Part shown: piece after piece, positions 17,637-29,100 of the stretch
Layout: each line of letters begins with the position of its first letter
Numbering within the stretch: position 1 is the first letter of the stretch
Assembly (NCBI RefSeq): GCF_902713425.1
Contig: NC_081198.1
Span: 22,427,188 to 22,491,187 of the forward strand
From: Acipenser ruthenus
Lineage: Eukaryota; Chordata; Actinopteri; Acipenseriformes; Acipenseridae
Direction of reading: 5' to 3'
DNA length: 64,000 nucleotides
Made by a program: the position numbers and the translations under genes
Notes under the pieces: generated by a model
The model's input: only the letters and a program-made list of their open reading frames with translations
What the model was told of the DNA's origin: nothing
Database searches by the model: none

Positions 17637-18237
17637 GGCGACTTGGCCCTTGCCCGGGGCCCCCCAGCCCGGACGGCACAGGGGGATTCAAAGGTGGGTG
17701 CAAAATTTCAAGCACAAGCAGACCCCAAAAAAACGGGCTGCTGCTTCCAGAGGGGAAATGTGCAATTTAAGCAGGAGAAAACAAAACAAAGCAAAAACAC
17801 ACACATAACACCAAAAACAAAACATAAACTGGCGGAGTGCGTCTTACAAATAGTCATGCCAAGCTGCTATGCTGTGCAAGGTGCCTTGGGTAACTACAAC
17901 TGTGCCTCGCTGGCTGGCTGGCTTGCTAAGAAGGTCCTGGCATAGGGACATGTTCCACCACACTTGTCTGGTTAGCTGCATGCTCCCAGGAAACAACCTG
18001 CTGCTGTCTACATCATCACCACATGTGAATAAAAGAAAGAAAGACAGCAAGAAAGAAAGAGAGAAAGAAAGAGAGAAAGAGAGAAAGAAAGAGAGAAAGA
18101 AAGAAAGAGAGAAAGAAAAAAAAAGAAGTAAAACGGCGGGAAAACTTGCATCAACACTGGCACTCTCCCTCCAGCAGGGGTAGACAAAATGCTCACAGGA
18201 GAGATCCAGATCTGACTTTGACCAACGTTAGAGAAAG

Positions 18238-18388
18238 GTGTGCACCGTTCCCGGAGGTACTGCAATACCGGGTCGATGCGTGGAGTGGACGGAGCAAGCC
18301 CCTGTTCCATCTCCCGATTCCAAAAATCAATTTAATATATGGTCCCCTGATAGGGGACGTATCAGATATTAAACTGATAAGAACAGAT
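18238..18388 (-). pseudogene. U2 gene interrupted by the ORF1-only element, 3' part (nt 38-188)
   Basis: The 3' 151 nt of a U2 gene end at the element's poly(A) tail. They carry a G-to-A change at nt 153 shared with the neighbouring U2-7. With 19952-19980 this makes one gene missing nt 30-37, inside the branch-site recognition region. Confidence 0.93.
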
Positions 18389-19951
18389 TTTTTTTTTTTT
18401 ATTAAATCTTATCAAACAAAAACAATATTTCAATACAAAAATCAACACAAAATTATTACACTTAAAGAAAGACAACACAAAAACGTATACATTTTTCTTC
18501 TACATCAAAAACCACATTTACAATTAACATATATGCATATTATTCAACACAAAAATCAACAAATTCAAAAACAGTCATCATTTCAACCATTCACCAAAAT
18601 CAAAATTATTCACACTCACATCCTCACTCACACTTTTATCCATTTTCCTTTCTTTTCCTTTTTCACAGTGTTTTCAAAACCACATTTACAAAACAAATTT
18701 CCATATATGCAAATCATTTCCTCTAACTTTTAAGTCATTTACTTTTTCCACAAAAAAACAAAAAAACTATTACATAAAATAATAAGCAAAAAGAAAACCA
18801 GACATTTATCACTTTTTATCCGTCTTTTTCCCACTAGTCTCTTTTCGCTTTTCAGCCTCTTCCATTCGATCAGCCCAGTCTTTCTTTTGTTCCTTCCCAG
18901 ACTCTATAACAGGCTCCCTCACTCCCGCTTCTTCTGCTGTCCTTTTCTCCGCAGGCTGTCTCTGCTGCTTCCCCTTCACAGACTCGCTCACCTTCCCGGA
19001 TTCAGCCGATGGCACTGTAACTAGTTTCTCCGCAGTCATCTTCTTTCCACCTTTATCCTCTGCACCTTTCTTTCCAGACACCTCCATACTTTCCGCTCCG
19101 TCCACTCCATCACTGCTGTCCTCCTCATCACCACTGTCCTCCTCACCGCTCCCCGCACCAGCAGCCCCAGCATAGCTTTTGGCCCTGTGTGGACACTTAT
19201 AAAACAAATGATTAACACTCCCACACAAATTACACTTTCTCTTTTCTTTGCAGTCTTTCGTGTTATGCCCCTTTTTATTACAGTTCCTGCAGAACAAGTC
19301 CTTACACTCTTCAGCCTTGTGTCCCATTTCATTACATTTCCTGCAGACTTCAGGCTGTCCAAAATAAAACAAAAATCCTCTATTCGATCCAATCGAAAAG
19401 GAGGAAGGCGGATGCCTCACCCCCTCATACCCCTTTTCACTAGGGCGGAACCTCGTCCACACCCTCCAAGTGCCATTCCACATCTCGAACTCATCCAAAC
19501 ATTTCTCTGGCGGCCTAACCACATTAACATATTGTCCCAAAAAAGTAGACACATCCTCCACAGGCACAAACGGGTTGTACATATGCACATTCACCACTCT
19601 TACTTCTTGTCTAAAAAGCGCTTCCAAAACAAAAAAACACAAAGGCCTCTTCTCTTCATTGTTCTTCATGCATTTCCAAACACATCTACAATACTCTTCT
19701 GATTTAAAAGTCAAATCAAAAATTCCTCTTGCCTGGAAATCCTGGAGACAGAACACTTCATCGAAATCCACCTTCATCCTGTTCAGCACTTGGTTAACAA
19801 AATCGTTCCTCGTCATTGCAGGGGTTCCTTCTTTCTTCAATAAACGAATCGTGTTCCTCAGACGAGGTCCTGGGGGCTTTACTGCAGTCTCCGCCATGCC
19901 TTCGCCTTCTCTTCCCCTTGAAAATCAAAGCTGCGGGCAGGCCACATACAA
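18389..19951 (-). mobile_element. ORF1-only retroelement inserted in a U2 gene
   Basis: This 1.56-kb insertion has a short 5' leader (about 54 bases), one ORF of 362 codons (18809-19897), a gene-free A/T-rich 3' region (18401-18808) and a tail of 12-13 A merged with AATAAA. There is no reverse transcriptase, no LTR and no similarity to the Keno-like LINE outside the ORF1 protein. It replaced U2 nt 30-37. The protein is a distant homologue of the LINE ORF1, so I read this as a non-autonomous relative resembling mammalian HAL1 (an L1 derivative that lost ORF2). A retrocopy of a host zinc-knuckle gene related to such ORF1s is the main alternative. Confidence 0.8.
18809..19897 (-). CDS. Zinc-knuckle ORF1-like protein of the ORF1-only element
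   Basis: A 362-aa open frame from ATG at 19897 to the stop at 18809. Residues 1-180 align by eye with the Keno-like ORF1 N-terminal domain: LTRLEF against MTRNDF, VVTVQFFN against VVNVHMYN, GGVRHIPNS against EGVRHPPSS, and NRGLVFY against NRGFLFY. Three canonical CX2CX4HX4C knuckles follow at C185-C198, C203-C216 and C222-C235. The tail (240-362) is acidic, then Lys/Glu-rich and probably disordered. It likely binds nucleic acid. No break is visible. Whether it is expressed is unknown: it lies in sense orientation 54 bases after the U2 5' fragment and so under the U2 promoter. Confidence 0.85.
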   Translation of the reverse strand: MAETAVKPPGPRLRNTIRLLKKEGTPAMTRNDFVNQVLNRMKVDFDEVFCLQDFQARGIFDLTFKSEEYCRCVWKCMKNNEEKRPLCFFVLEALFRQEVRVVNVHMYNPFVPVEDVSTFLGQYVNVVRPPEKCLDEFEMWNGTWRVWTRFRPSEKGYEGVRHPPSSFSIGSNRGFLFYFGQPEVCRKCNEMGHKAEECKDLFCRNCNKKGHNTKDCKEKRKCNLCGSVNHLFYKCPHRAKSYAGAAGAGSGEEDSGDEEDSSDGVDGAESMEVSGKKGAEDKGGKKMTAEKLVTVPSAESGKVSESVKGKQQRQPAEKRTAEEAGVREPVIESGKEQKKDWADRMEEAEKRKETSGKKTDKK

Positions 19952-19980
19952 TGATCTGAGCCAAGAGGCCGAGAAGCGAT
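19952..19980 (-). pseudogene. U2 5' fragment (nt 1-29) next to the ORF1-only element
   Basis: U2 nt 1-29 are followed by the element's leader. Two of the 29 bases differ from every other U2 in the window (nt 16 T-to-C and nt 23 A-to-C), although the promoter beyond 19980 is ordinary array sequence. The changes may have come in with the element RNA. Confidence 0.85.
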
Positions 19981-20581
19981 GGCGACTTGGCCCTTGCCCG
20001 GGGCCCCCCAGCCCGGACGGCACAGGGGGATTCAAAGGTGGGTGCAAAATTTCAAGCACAAGCAGACCCCAAAAAAACGGGCTGCTGCTTCCAGAGGGGA
20101 AATGTGCAATTTAAGCAGGAGAAAACAAAACAAAGCAAAAACACACACATAACACCAAAAACAAAACATAAACTGGCGGAGTGCGTCTTACAAATAGTCA
20201 TGCCAAGCTGCTATGCTGTGCAAGGTGCCTTGGGTAACTACAACTGTGCCTCGCTGGCTGGCTGGCTTGCTAAGAAGGTCCTGGCATAGGGACATGTTCC
20301 ACCACACTTGTCTGGTTAGCTGCATGCTCCCAGGAAACAACCTGCTGCTGTCTACATCATCACCACATGTGAATAAAAGAAAGAAAGACAGCAAGAAAGA
20401 AAGAGAGAAAGAAAGAGAGAAAGAGAGAAAGAAAGAGAGAAAGAAAGAAAGAGAGAAAGAAAAAAAAAGAAGTAAAACGGCGGGAAAACTTGCATCAACA
20501 CTGGCACTCTCCCTCCAGCAGGGGTAGACAAAATGCTCACAGGAGAGATCCAGATCTGACTTTGACCAACGTTAGAGAAAG

Positions 20582-20769
20582 GTGTGCACCGTTCCCGGAG
20601 GTACTGCAATACCGGGTCGATGCGTGGAGTGGACGGAGCAAGCCCCTGTTCCATCTCCCGATTCCAAAAATCAATTTAATATATGGTCCCCTGATAGGGG
20701 ACGTATCAGATATTAAACTGATAAGAACAGATACTACACTTGATCTTAGCCAAAAGGCCGAGAAGCGAT
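20582..20769 (-). ncRNA. RNU2: U2 snRNA gene (U2-7)
   Basis: A full 188-nt copy with G-to-A at nt 153, the base found at this point in mammalian U2, and a normal PSE. The change is shared with the interrupted neighbour at 18238, a sign of local sequence exchange. Confidence 0.97.
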
Positions 20770-21370
20770 GGCGACTTGGCCCTTGCCCGGGGCCCCCCAG
20801 CCCGGACGGCACAGGGGGATTCAAAGGTGGGTGCAAAATTTCAAGCACAAGCAGACCCCAAAAAAACGGGCTGCTGCTTCCAGAGGGGAAATGTGCAATT
20901 TAAGCAGGAGAAAACAAAACAAAGCAAAAACACACACATAACACCAAAAACAAAACATAAACTGGCGGAGTGCGTCTTACAAATAGTCATGCCAAGCTGC
21001 TATGCTGTGCAAGGTGCCTTGGGTAACTACAACTGTGCCTCGCTGGCTGGCTGGCTTGCTAAGAAGGTCCTGGCATAGGGACATGTTCCACCACACTTGT
21101 CTGGTTAGCTGCATGCTCCCAGGAAACAACCTGCTGCTGTCTACATCATCACCACATGTGAATAAAAGAAAGAAAGACAGCAAGAAAGAAAGAGAGAAAG
21201 AAAGAGAGAAAGAGAGAAAGAAAGAGAGAAAGAAAGAAAGAGAGAAAGAAAAAAAAAGAAGTAAAACGGCGGGAAAACTTGCATCAACACTGGCACTCTC
21301 CCTCCAGCAGGGGTAGACAAAATGCACACAGGAGAGATCCAGATCTGACTTTGACCAACGTTAGAGAAAG

Positions 21371-21558
21371 GTGTGCACCGTTCCCGGAGGTACTGCAATA
21401 CCAGGCCGATGCGTGGAGTGGACGGAGCAAGCCCCTGTTCCATCTCCCTATTCCAAAAATCAATTTAATATATGGTCCCCTGATAGGGGACGTATCAGAT
21501 ATTAAACTGATAAGAACAGATACTACACTTGATCTTAGCCAAAAGGCCGAGAAGCGAT
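21371..21558 (-). ncRNA. RNU2: U2 snRNA gene (U2-8)
   Basis: A full-length copy with two private changes, C-to-A at nt 110 just after the Sm site and C-to-T at nt 156. The promoter is normal. It is the last U2 gene before the gap. Confidence 0.96.
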
Positions 21559-21861
21559 GGCGACTTGGCCCTTGCCCGGGGCCCCCCAGCCCGGACGGCA
21601 CAGGGGGATTCAAAGGTGGGTGCAAAATTTCAAGCACAAGCAGACCCCAAAAAAACGGGCTGCTGCTTCCAGAGGGGAAATGTGCAATTTAAGCAGGAGA
21701 AAACAAAACAAAGCAAAAACACACACATAACACCAAAAACAAAACATAAACTGGCGGAGTGCGTCTTACAAATAGTCATGCCAAGCTGCTATGCTGTGCA
21801 AGGTGCCTTGGGTAACTACAACTGTGCCTCGCTGGCTGGCTGGCTTGCTAAGAAGGTCCTG

Positions 21862-22061
21862 NNNNNNNNNNNNNNNNNNNNNNNNNNNNNNNNNNNNNNN
21901 NNNNNNNNNNNNNNNNNNNNNNNNNNNNNNNNNNNNNNNNNNNNNNNNNNNNNNNNNNNNNNNNNNNNNNNNNNNNNNNNNNNNNNNNNNNNNNNNNNNN
22001 NNNNNNNNNNNNNNNNNNNNNNNNNNNNNNNNNNNNNNNNNNNNNNNNNNNNNNNNNNNNN
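21862..22061. other. Assembly gap of exactly 200 N
   Basis: Spacer sequence on the left meets the middle of a LINE ORF1 on the right. A round 200-N run is a scaffolding placeholder, so the true distance and copy number across it are unknown. At least the 3' part of LINE 3, including ORF2, is missing. Confidence 0.97.
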
Positions 22062-23593
22062 CTTTGAAGGGAGGCCCTTCGCTTGAAGAGGGTCATTGCT
22101 ACAGAGGTACTGCTGGTCAGGGAAGGTGTTGACCCCGACCTCTCCCTCGGTGCATTAGTGAACACCTCTTCTGCGAGGTGTGCTAGGGTTTGTGCCAACG
22201 ACTGGGAAGGCTGGCTGGGGATGCCCTGGCTGGCTGCTACCTGCCCACTAGGCGGCAGTGTAGCCGTCCCACTCGCCTCCGTCTCTGCCTGCGAGGGCAA
22301 GACTGGGGACTTTGTGTGGACATTAGCTGGTTTTGGATCTATGGGGGCCACCTGCAACTTGCTGTCTTTGATCCTGATCTTCTTTCTTTTCCCCCCCTCG
22401 TTTCTACCCTTTCTTTTCCCCACCCTCTGCTGGTTCTTCACTCCCTTCCCCTCCTTCTCACTCTCACTTTCACTGTCGCTTTTGCTTTCCTCCCCCACGG
22501 ACTCAATCCTTATGGCGTCATAACGAGAGCCGAGGGGGAGTGCTGGCGCTGAGAGGGCCCTACTCAGGGGGGGGGGGCGCTGCTGGGTCCGGGCTCCCTC
22601 CCTGCCTCGTGTTCTGCATCAGAGGAGCTACTGGAGGAGCTAGTGGAGTGGCTGTTGTACTCTCTCTCTGGGCTGGGGGAAGGGGTCCTCGTAAAACGGG
22701 ACATGTCTCGGGAGCGGGGGGGTGAGGGGGTGCTGGTGATGATGGTGGTGCTGGAGTCTGGGTTTTGGATACTGTTGGTGGTGATGTGGACTGATCTTTG
22801 TTACTTGCTCCCTCTTCCTGCTCAGGCCTGGCTTGTTCATGTTTGCCTTGCTGGCTCTGGCCATGTTGGCATAGGAAGAGGGGCAGTCCTTAAACAGGTG
22901 CCCCTTCTTTCCACACAAATTGCACTGCCTCTCTTCTCTGCAGTGGCTGGTCTCGTGGGGGGCGCCGCAGTTCCTGCACTTGACTACAGTACACGCGGCC
23001 GTCAGGTGTCCTAATTCCCCACATTTCCTGCAGAGTTTTGGCATCCCATTATAGAATATCAGCCCTCTGTTGGGCCCTAACACTATGGAGTTTGGAATGT
23101 GGCGGACGCCTCCAATGCCCGATGGATCAACATTAAGGCGTACCAGCCACTTTCTGGCTCCTGTCCAAACCCCATCTTCATCTGTAATTTTCCTCCCTTC
23201 TGATGACACCCTCCCATAGCGGTTAAGCCATGTTGTAATATCATAGTCGCTAACAGCCTCATTGAAAAATTGGACAGTAACAACTTTCATTTCTCTGTCT
23301 GTCAGTGCATCCACACAAAATTCTTTGTATGGAGCGAGATATTTATTCTCCCCCCAAAAGGACCACATTTCTTGTAACTTTTGGGGGTTCCTAAAACTGA
23401 CCTCAAACACTTCCTTAAGCCCTGGCAATTTCACCAAACAATTCAAGTCAGAAGGGGAAAAACCCATACCCCTCTGAAGAATGGTCCGGCTGAACTCCAG
23501 TCTCGTCAGTCCTGGTTCCGTTTCATCTTGCTTGTTTCTTGTGAAGCGCACCGCATTGTGCCTCCTGGTTTCCTGGGTTGGCCGGAACGCCAT
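22062..23593 (-). pseudogene. LINE ORF1, partial and broken (copy 3)
   Basis: The N-terminal domain and three knuckles are open from MAFRP at 23593. The frame then shifts at a one-base loss near 22830, the five-G run near 22725 and an 11-G run near 22567 (eight in copy 1). The C-terminal half is readable in another frame up to the gap. All but one of the differences lie in homopolymers, so some may be sequencing errors. Confidence 0.85.
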
Positions 23594-24331
23594 CCTTCAG
23601 CTGGCTCCTCCGATTGGGGTGGGAGAAGCCTCTGGACGTCCGGGTTGTCTCTCTCTACGGAAAAGAGACAACGTAAGCAGCAAATCTGGGCAGTTGAAGG
23701 AACTATTACTTTAGTCCCTGAGGAGATGGTCGCCTCGCAAGAGGGACCCCCTCCCCAGGTGAACGGTGTCCTTCCCTGGCGGAGTAGGGGGCGCTGCTTG
23801 GCACCGAGACCACGTAGGAAGAATCGTGGCTGTGACACCTCCTCGGGGTCCGGGGCCGCCCTCTGCTCCTCCCAGATGGCGCCCTCTGCTGGGCGCCTGC
23901 TGCTCTCTCGGTCTGGATCTCGATTACAATCAAGGGCTGGGGATGAGGTCGTCTAGGTCATCAAAGGGTCCTCAAAGGTCGTCTGGATGGTAGGTCCTCC
24001 TTCTCTCTAACTCCAGGAACGTCTGGAAAAGCCGGAACCGCCTGAAAAAGAAAAAAACGGGAACCGCCTGAAAAAGAAAAAACTACTCTCAACAGTCAAC
24101 AAAATCTTGAAAGACCCTCGGCCTGGATTGGGCAAGCCAAAACCAGACTGAGCATTAGTCTTCCAAAAAGTTGCCGAGCTGAAGAAAGCCAGTCAAAAAT
24201 AAAAAAAAATTCTGTTCCTCCTCACCCGAACAAACCTCTCACAGACCCTCGGAGGGAGCGGGCAATGCCACTACCCTCTAAGCCTTAGTCTTAGAAAGAT
24301 TTATTCGAACTGAAGAGAAGCCAGAGTATAT
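22062..24331 (-). mobile_element. Keno-like LINE copy 3, 5' part only (cut by gap)
   Basis: This holds part of ORF1 (22062-23593) and the whole 5' UTR (23594-24331). Its 5' end has the shared aberrant junction with U2 spacer. The remainder is lost in the assembly gap. Confidence 0.93.
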
Positions 24332-24605
24332 GGCTGGCTAAGAAGGACCTGGCATAGGGACATGTTCCACCACACTTGTCTGGTTAGCTGCATGCTCCCA
24401 GGAAACAAACTGCTGCTGTCTACATCATCATCACATGTGAATAAAAGAAAGAAAGACAGCAAGAAAGAAAGAAAGAGAGAAAGAAAAAAAAAGAAGTAAA
24501 ACGGCGGGAAAACTTGCATCAACACTGGCACTCTCCCTCCAGCAGGGGTAGACAAAATGCTCACAGGAGAGATCCAGATCTGACTTTGACCAACGTTAGA
24601 GAAAG

Positions 24606-24793
24606 GTGTGCACCGTTCCCGGAGGTACTGCAATACCGGGCCGATGCGTGGAGTGGACGGAGCAAGCCCCTGTTCCATCTCCCGATTCCAAAAATCAATT
24701 TAATATATGGTCCCCTGATAGGGGACGTATCAGATATTAAACTGATAAGAACAGATACTACACTTGATCTTAGCCAAAAGGCCGAGAAGCGAT
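24606..24793 (-). ncRNA. RNU2: U2 snRNA gene (U2-9)
   Basis: A full 188-nt copy in which I see no change from U2-1, with normal PSE spacing and 3' box. It stands upstream of LINE 3 in transcription order. Confidence 0.97.
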
Positions 24794-25394
24794 GGCGACT
24801 TGGCCCTTGCCCGGGGCCCCCCAGCCCGGACGGCACAGGGGGATTCAAAGGTGGGTGCAAAATTTCAAGCACAAGCAGACCCCAAAAAAACGGGCTGCTG
24901 CTTCCAGAGGGGAAATGTGCAATTTAAGCAGGAGAAAACAAAACAAAGCAAAAACACACACATAACACCAAAAACAAAACATAAACTGGCGGAGTGCGTC
25001 TTACAAATAGTCATGCCAAGCTGCTATGCTGTGCAAGGTGCCTTGGGTAACTACAACTGTGCCTCGCTGGCTGGCTGGCTTGCTAAGAAGGTCCTGGCAT
25101 AGGGACATGCTCCACCACACTTGTCTGGTTAGCTGCATGCTCCCAGGAAACAACCTGCTGCTGTCTACATCATCACCACATGTGAATAAAAGAAAGAAAG
25201 ACAGCAAGAAAGAAAGAGAGAAAGAAAGAGAGAAAGAGAGAAAGAAAGAGAGAAAGAAAGAAAGAGAGAAAGAAAAAAAAAGAAGTAAAACGGCGGGAAA
25301 ACTTGCATCAACACTGGCACTCTCCCTCCAGCAGGGGTAGACAAAATGCTCACAGGAGAGATCCAGATCTGACTTTGACCAACGTTAGAGAAAG

Positions 25395-25529
25395 GTGTGC
25401 ACCGTTCCCGGAGGTACTGCAATACCGGGCCGATGCGTGGAGTGGACGGAGCAAGCCCCTGTTCCATCTCCCGATTCCAAAAATCAATTTAATATATGGT
25501 CCCCTGATAGGGGACGTATCAGATATTAA
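25395..25529 (-). pseudogene. U2 gene cut by LINE 4 (nt 54-188 kept)
   Basis: Same nt 53/54 junction as the fragments beside LINE 1 and LINE 2, but with the normal stem IIa base. Confidence 0.93.
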
Positions 25530-26179
25530 TACTCTTTTATTGAGATTTTACATTTTTTACATTTACACCCATTCGTTTTTTTCATTCATTTTACATTTCT
25601 TTTAAAGATGACATTCATGCATACAGACATACATTTTGTTTTAAAAGCATTTAAAATACATTTAAAAACACCAAGACAATTGTGCTTTGTACATGGTTAA
25701 AACAGACACAGATTAAAATCAACATGAAAAAAACCTGTGCTGCTTTAAAAGTGACTTGAAAAAAAGAACCATCTATAAAAAACCAGTGTTTGTGAGGGCC
25801 GGGGAGTGCTCTCTAAAAAAGTTCAAAAGTGAACATAAAACTAGATCTAAAACAGGGACAGGGGAAAAGGGACAGTGTATAGAACAGTGAGTTAAAATTC
25901 TAAAATTTTAAAACACTTAAAATGTAACTTTTAATAGTTTACATTAAAAATCTTAAAGATACATAAAACAAAACAAAACAAAATCAAATAAAACATTCAA
26001 CGTAAATCAAATAAAAGTCAATAAAACTGAAACAAAAAGACTACATAAAACCAGGGCACCGTTGAAAAAACGGTCATGCCAGCTAAAAAGGGCGGAATGC
26101 TGGCATGACAAAATAAATAAAAGGCTTAGCGGTGCCCCGTAGTCCCGCTCCTAGGAGCTAGCGGTTCCAGTTTTTTCCT

Positions 26180-29100
26180 TTATTCCATCTTCACGTCCTG
26201 AAGTCCGGCGATCCTCCACTCCGCGCAGGCCTTGTCCTTCCCGAGGGTCCGGATGTCCAGAATTACAAAGTCCTTGATAAGAGTTTGTGCCCTTCTGGTC
26301 GTGGTGATAGTGTCTAGCTCCTGCTTGTGATAGACACAGACGTTACAGCCTTCCCACAGGATCTGCTTGACAACATTGATGACACGCCAAATGCACTTAG
26401 CTGTGCTGGTAGCGATTCCTCCCGCAGGCCCATAGAGCACAGTCTCAGCGGTCATCTTGGCCGTGTCAGCAAACCTGTTTAGGAAGACAGAGACAGAGAG
26501 CCAGACACTGCCAGCCACATCACACTCCCAGAAGATATGGGCTGGTGTTTCTCTCTTGCGGCACTTTGCATAGGGGCATGTTTCTACTTGGGCTAGTCCC
26601 CTCCTGAACATGAACGCTCGAGTGGGGAGTGCACTGTGGACGGTGTTCCATGCTATATCCTTCTGGACATTACTGAGGCAGCTGTGAGACACATTCTCCC
26701 AGATTTTTTGGCTTTGGGTGAGGGAGAAAGTAGCTACTTTTTCAATTTCCTGGGAACCGGCAAGATATTTAGTTACAGCCTTGTATTCCCAGGAGGCCAA
26801 TTTTGCTTTATCTAAGCCCAATTTATATATAGTGTCCCTTAAGGTTCTATAATACAATGGGGGGTCCCAGGAGTACGGCACGGTGTTATCAATAGTGCAG
26901 AGGCCCAAGGCCCTGAGACAGGTGGCAAAATAGAAACGATTCATGTAACATACCTTCCTGTCCAGGGCCTGGATGTTCTTGATAGTTTGCGTGAGCCCCT
27001 GCACTCGGGTGAGCTGCACAACGTCCGGGACCCCCTTACCTCCCTTCTTGTCGGCTTTACTCAGGGTGGCTCGCTTTACCCTCTCCATCTTGCTGCCCCA
27101 GATAAAGCGGTGGATAATGCGGTCCACCACTTTTTTGGTGGTCCTGTCTGGGGGAAAGATTTTTCCTACATAAGAGAGGATGGGGAACAGTATAGACTTG
27201 GTTATTAATACTCTACCCGTCATTGTTAAGGATCTTGTGCTCCATCCGCCAATCTTTTTACGGACCTGGTTAATGGCCGCCGTCCAGCTCTGGGCCCCCG
27301 AGCTATTGTTCTCGAAAATGAGGCCCAGAATCTTGATTTTGTCCTTTTTGACAGGGTACATGTCCGACAGTTCCCTATCTACCTGCCAATTTTTAGACAC
27401 GTAGACTTCGCTCTTGGACTTATTAATCACTGCCCCGGTCGCCGTGCAGTACTTCTCAAGGATATTACTAATCCGAGGTACCGACGATGTGTTGGTGCAA
27501 ATGAGTGACACATCGTCCATATATGCTGTTGTTTTGACCTGGACCCCGTTGGATCCAGGCAGCTGGAAACCAGTTATATTGGTATCCCTACGAATTGCCT
27601 GCAGGAGGGGTTCAATGCACACGACATATAGCAGTGGGGATAGTGGGCAACCCTGTCTGACCCCTGACTGGATAGATATTTTACCAGTCAGGTGCCTGTT
27701 CACCAAGACTCGGGTACTAATGTTTGTATATATGGTTTTAACCCACTCCCTAAGTCCAGGAGCGAATTTCATCTGGTCCATCACTTTGTACATATATTCA
27801 TGGCTTACCCTATCGAACGCCTTCTCCTGGTCAAGGTTGAACAGGCAGAGGGGATGGTTCCGTTCTCTAGAATAAGCCAGAATGTCCCTTGTTAACATTA
27901 AAATATCCGTGATGGACCTCCCTGGGACGCCACAAGCCTGGTCGGGGCCAATGACCAAAGGGAGGTGTACTTGTAGCCGGAGCATCAGAGCTTTGGCTAG
28001 TATCTTGTAATCCACGCAAAGGAGGCTGATTGGGCGCCAATTCCGTAGATCTTTAACTTCCCCTTTCTTATGAAGGAGAGTAATTACACTCTCCCGCATA
28101 GAAGGGCCCAACCGCTTCTCCCTGTAGACCGCTCTGTAGACCTCCGCTAAATGGACTTTTAGCATGTCCCAAAAAAGATGGTAATACTCACCCGGGATGC
28201 CATCTGGACCTGGCGTCTTACCGGTGTTCATGGTCTTAACCGCCTGGGTGAGCTCCTCCAGCGTGAGTTCTGGGTCCTTCTCCTCCTCCTCGTCGTCCCG
28301 CACTGAGTCAGGCTCCAACTGGCTCAGGAACCACTCTATCAGGGTGTCATCTGTAGCTTTGATGTTATATAGGTCCCTATAGAAGTTCTCTACCACTTTT
28401 TTCACTCCCTCACTATCCTCTACTATCCTCCCCCTGCTGTCGAGCATGGAGGACATCAAGTGCCGCTTCTCCCTCGTTTTCTGGAAGAAGAAGCGAGTAC
28501 ACTTTTCGTCTTCCTCCATTTTTTGCACTTTTGCATTGTGCATGACCTTTCGTTGTTCCTCCCTACAAAGCACTGAAAGATCTAGCTTGGTCTGGGCTAT
28601 CTCGTCGCTTACAGGGAACCCCCGAAGCTGAAGCAGGCTCAGACGCTGGAGGGCAGCATTCAGGTGTTTATATTTGGCCCTCCTTTCTTTTGCTTTCCTC
28701 TTGCCTGCTGCTATGAAATAACCCTTAGTTCTGATTTTGACCATCTCCCACCACTCTATAGGGGAGTTGAATAGGTCACGCAAAGTGGTCCACTCAACAA
28801 GCCTGCTCTTATAGGCTGCAGCTATGGAGGGGTCATTGAGTAATGAGGTGTTTAATTTCCAGACCCCTGACCCCATCTGGGAGGTCTGAGGGACCTGCAA
28901 TGTTACCTGCAGGAGCCTATGGTCAGAGAAGAAGACGGCCTGGGTGTCTACTGCCGTCTTCGTAAGGGAGCTGGTATGCAGGACGAGATCTATACGGGAG
29001 AAGGAGGTCCCAGATGAGCTCACCCAGGTAAAGGGAGGCACCAGGTCCTTACCTGCATCACACAGGGAGAAATCAGATATTACGGAGGACAAAACTCTAC

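Larger units (their letters stand above)
17130..21861 (-). repeat. U2 array block c, with a foreign retroelement insertion, ending at the gap
   Basis: This block holds U2 genes at 17449-17636, 18238-19980 (interrupted), 20582-20769 and 21371-21558. Purine tracts lie at 17238-17339, 18028-18128, 20372-20472 and 21161-21261. U2 start sites at 19980, 20769 and 21558 are spaced exactly 789 bp, the basic unit. The interrupted unit is longer by 1555 bp because of the insertion at 18389-19951. Spacer 21559-21861 then meets the assembly gap. Confidence 0.93.
24332..25529 (-). repeat. U2 array block d
   Basis: Spacer, a short purine tract 24440-24496 (57 bases, the shortest in an intact unit), full U2 24606-24793, spacer, purine tract 25185-25285 and cut U2 25395-25529. 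Layout matches blocks a and b, and LINE 3 to LINE 4 repeats at 7,980 bp. Confidence 0.92.

Noticed and set aside
19187-20114. Plus-strand frames over the ORF1-only element
   Set aside because: They are antisense to the zinc-knuckle gene and run on into U2 promoter sequence.
17130-21861. CRISPR-like array, because of regular repeats
   Set aside because: The units are about 789 bp, contain U2 genes and promoters, and belong to a vertebrate genome. They are gene-family tandem repeats.
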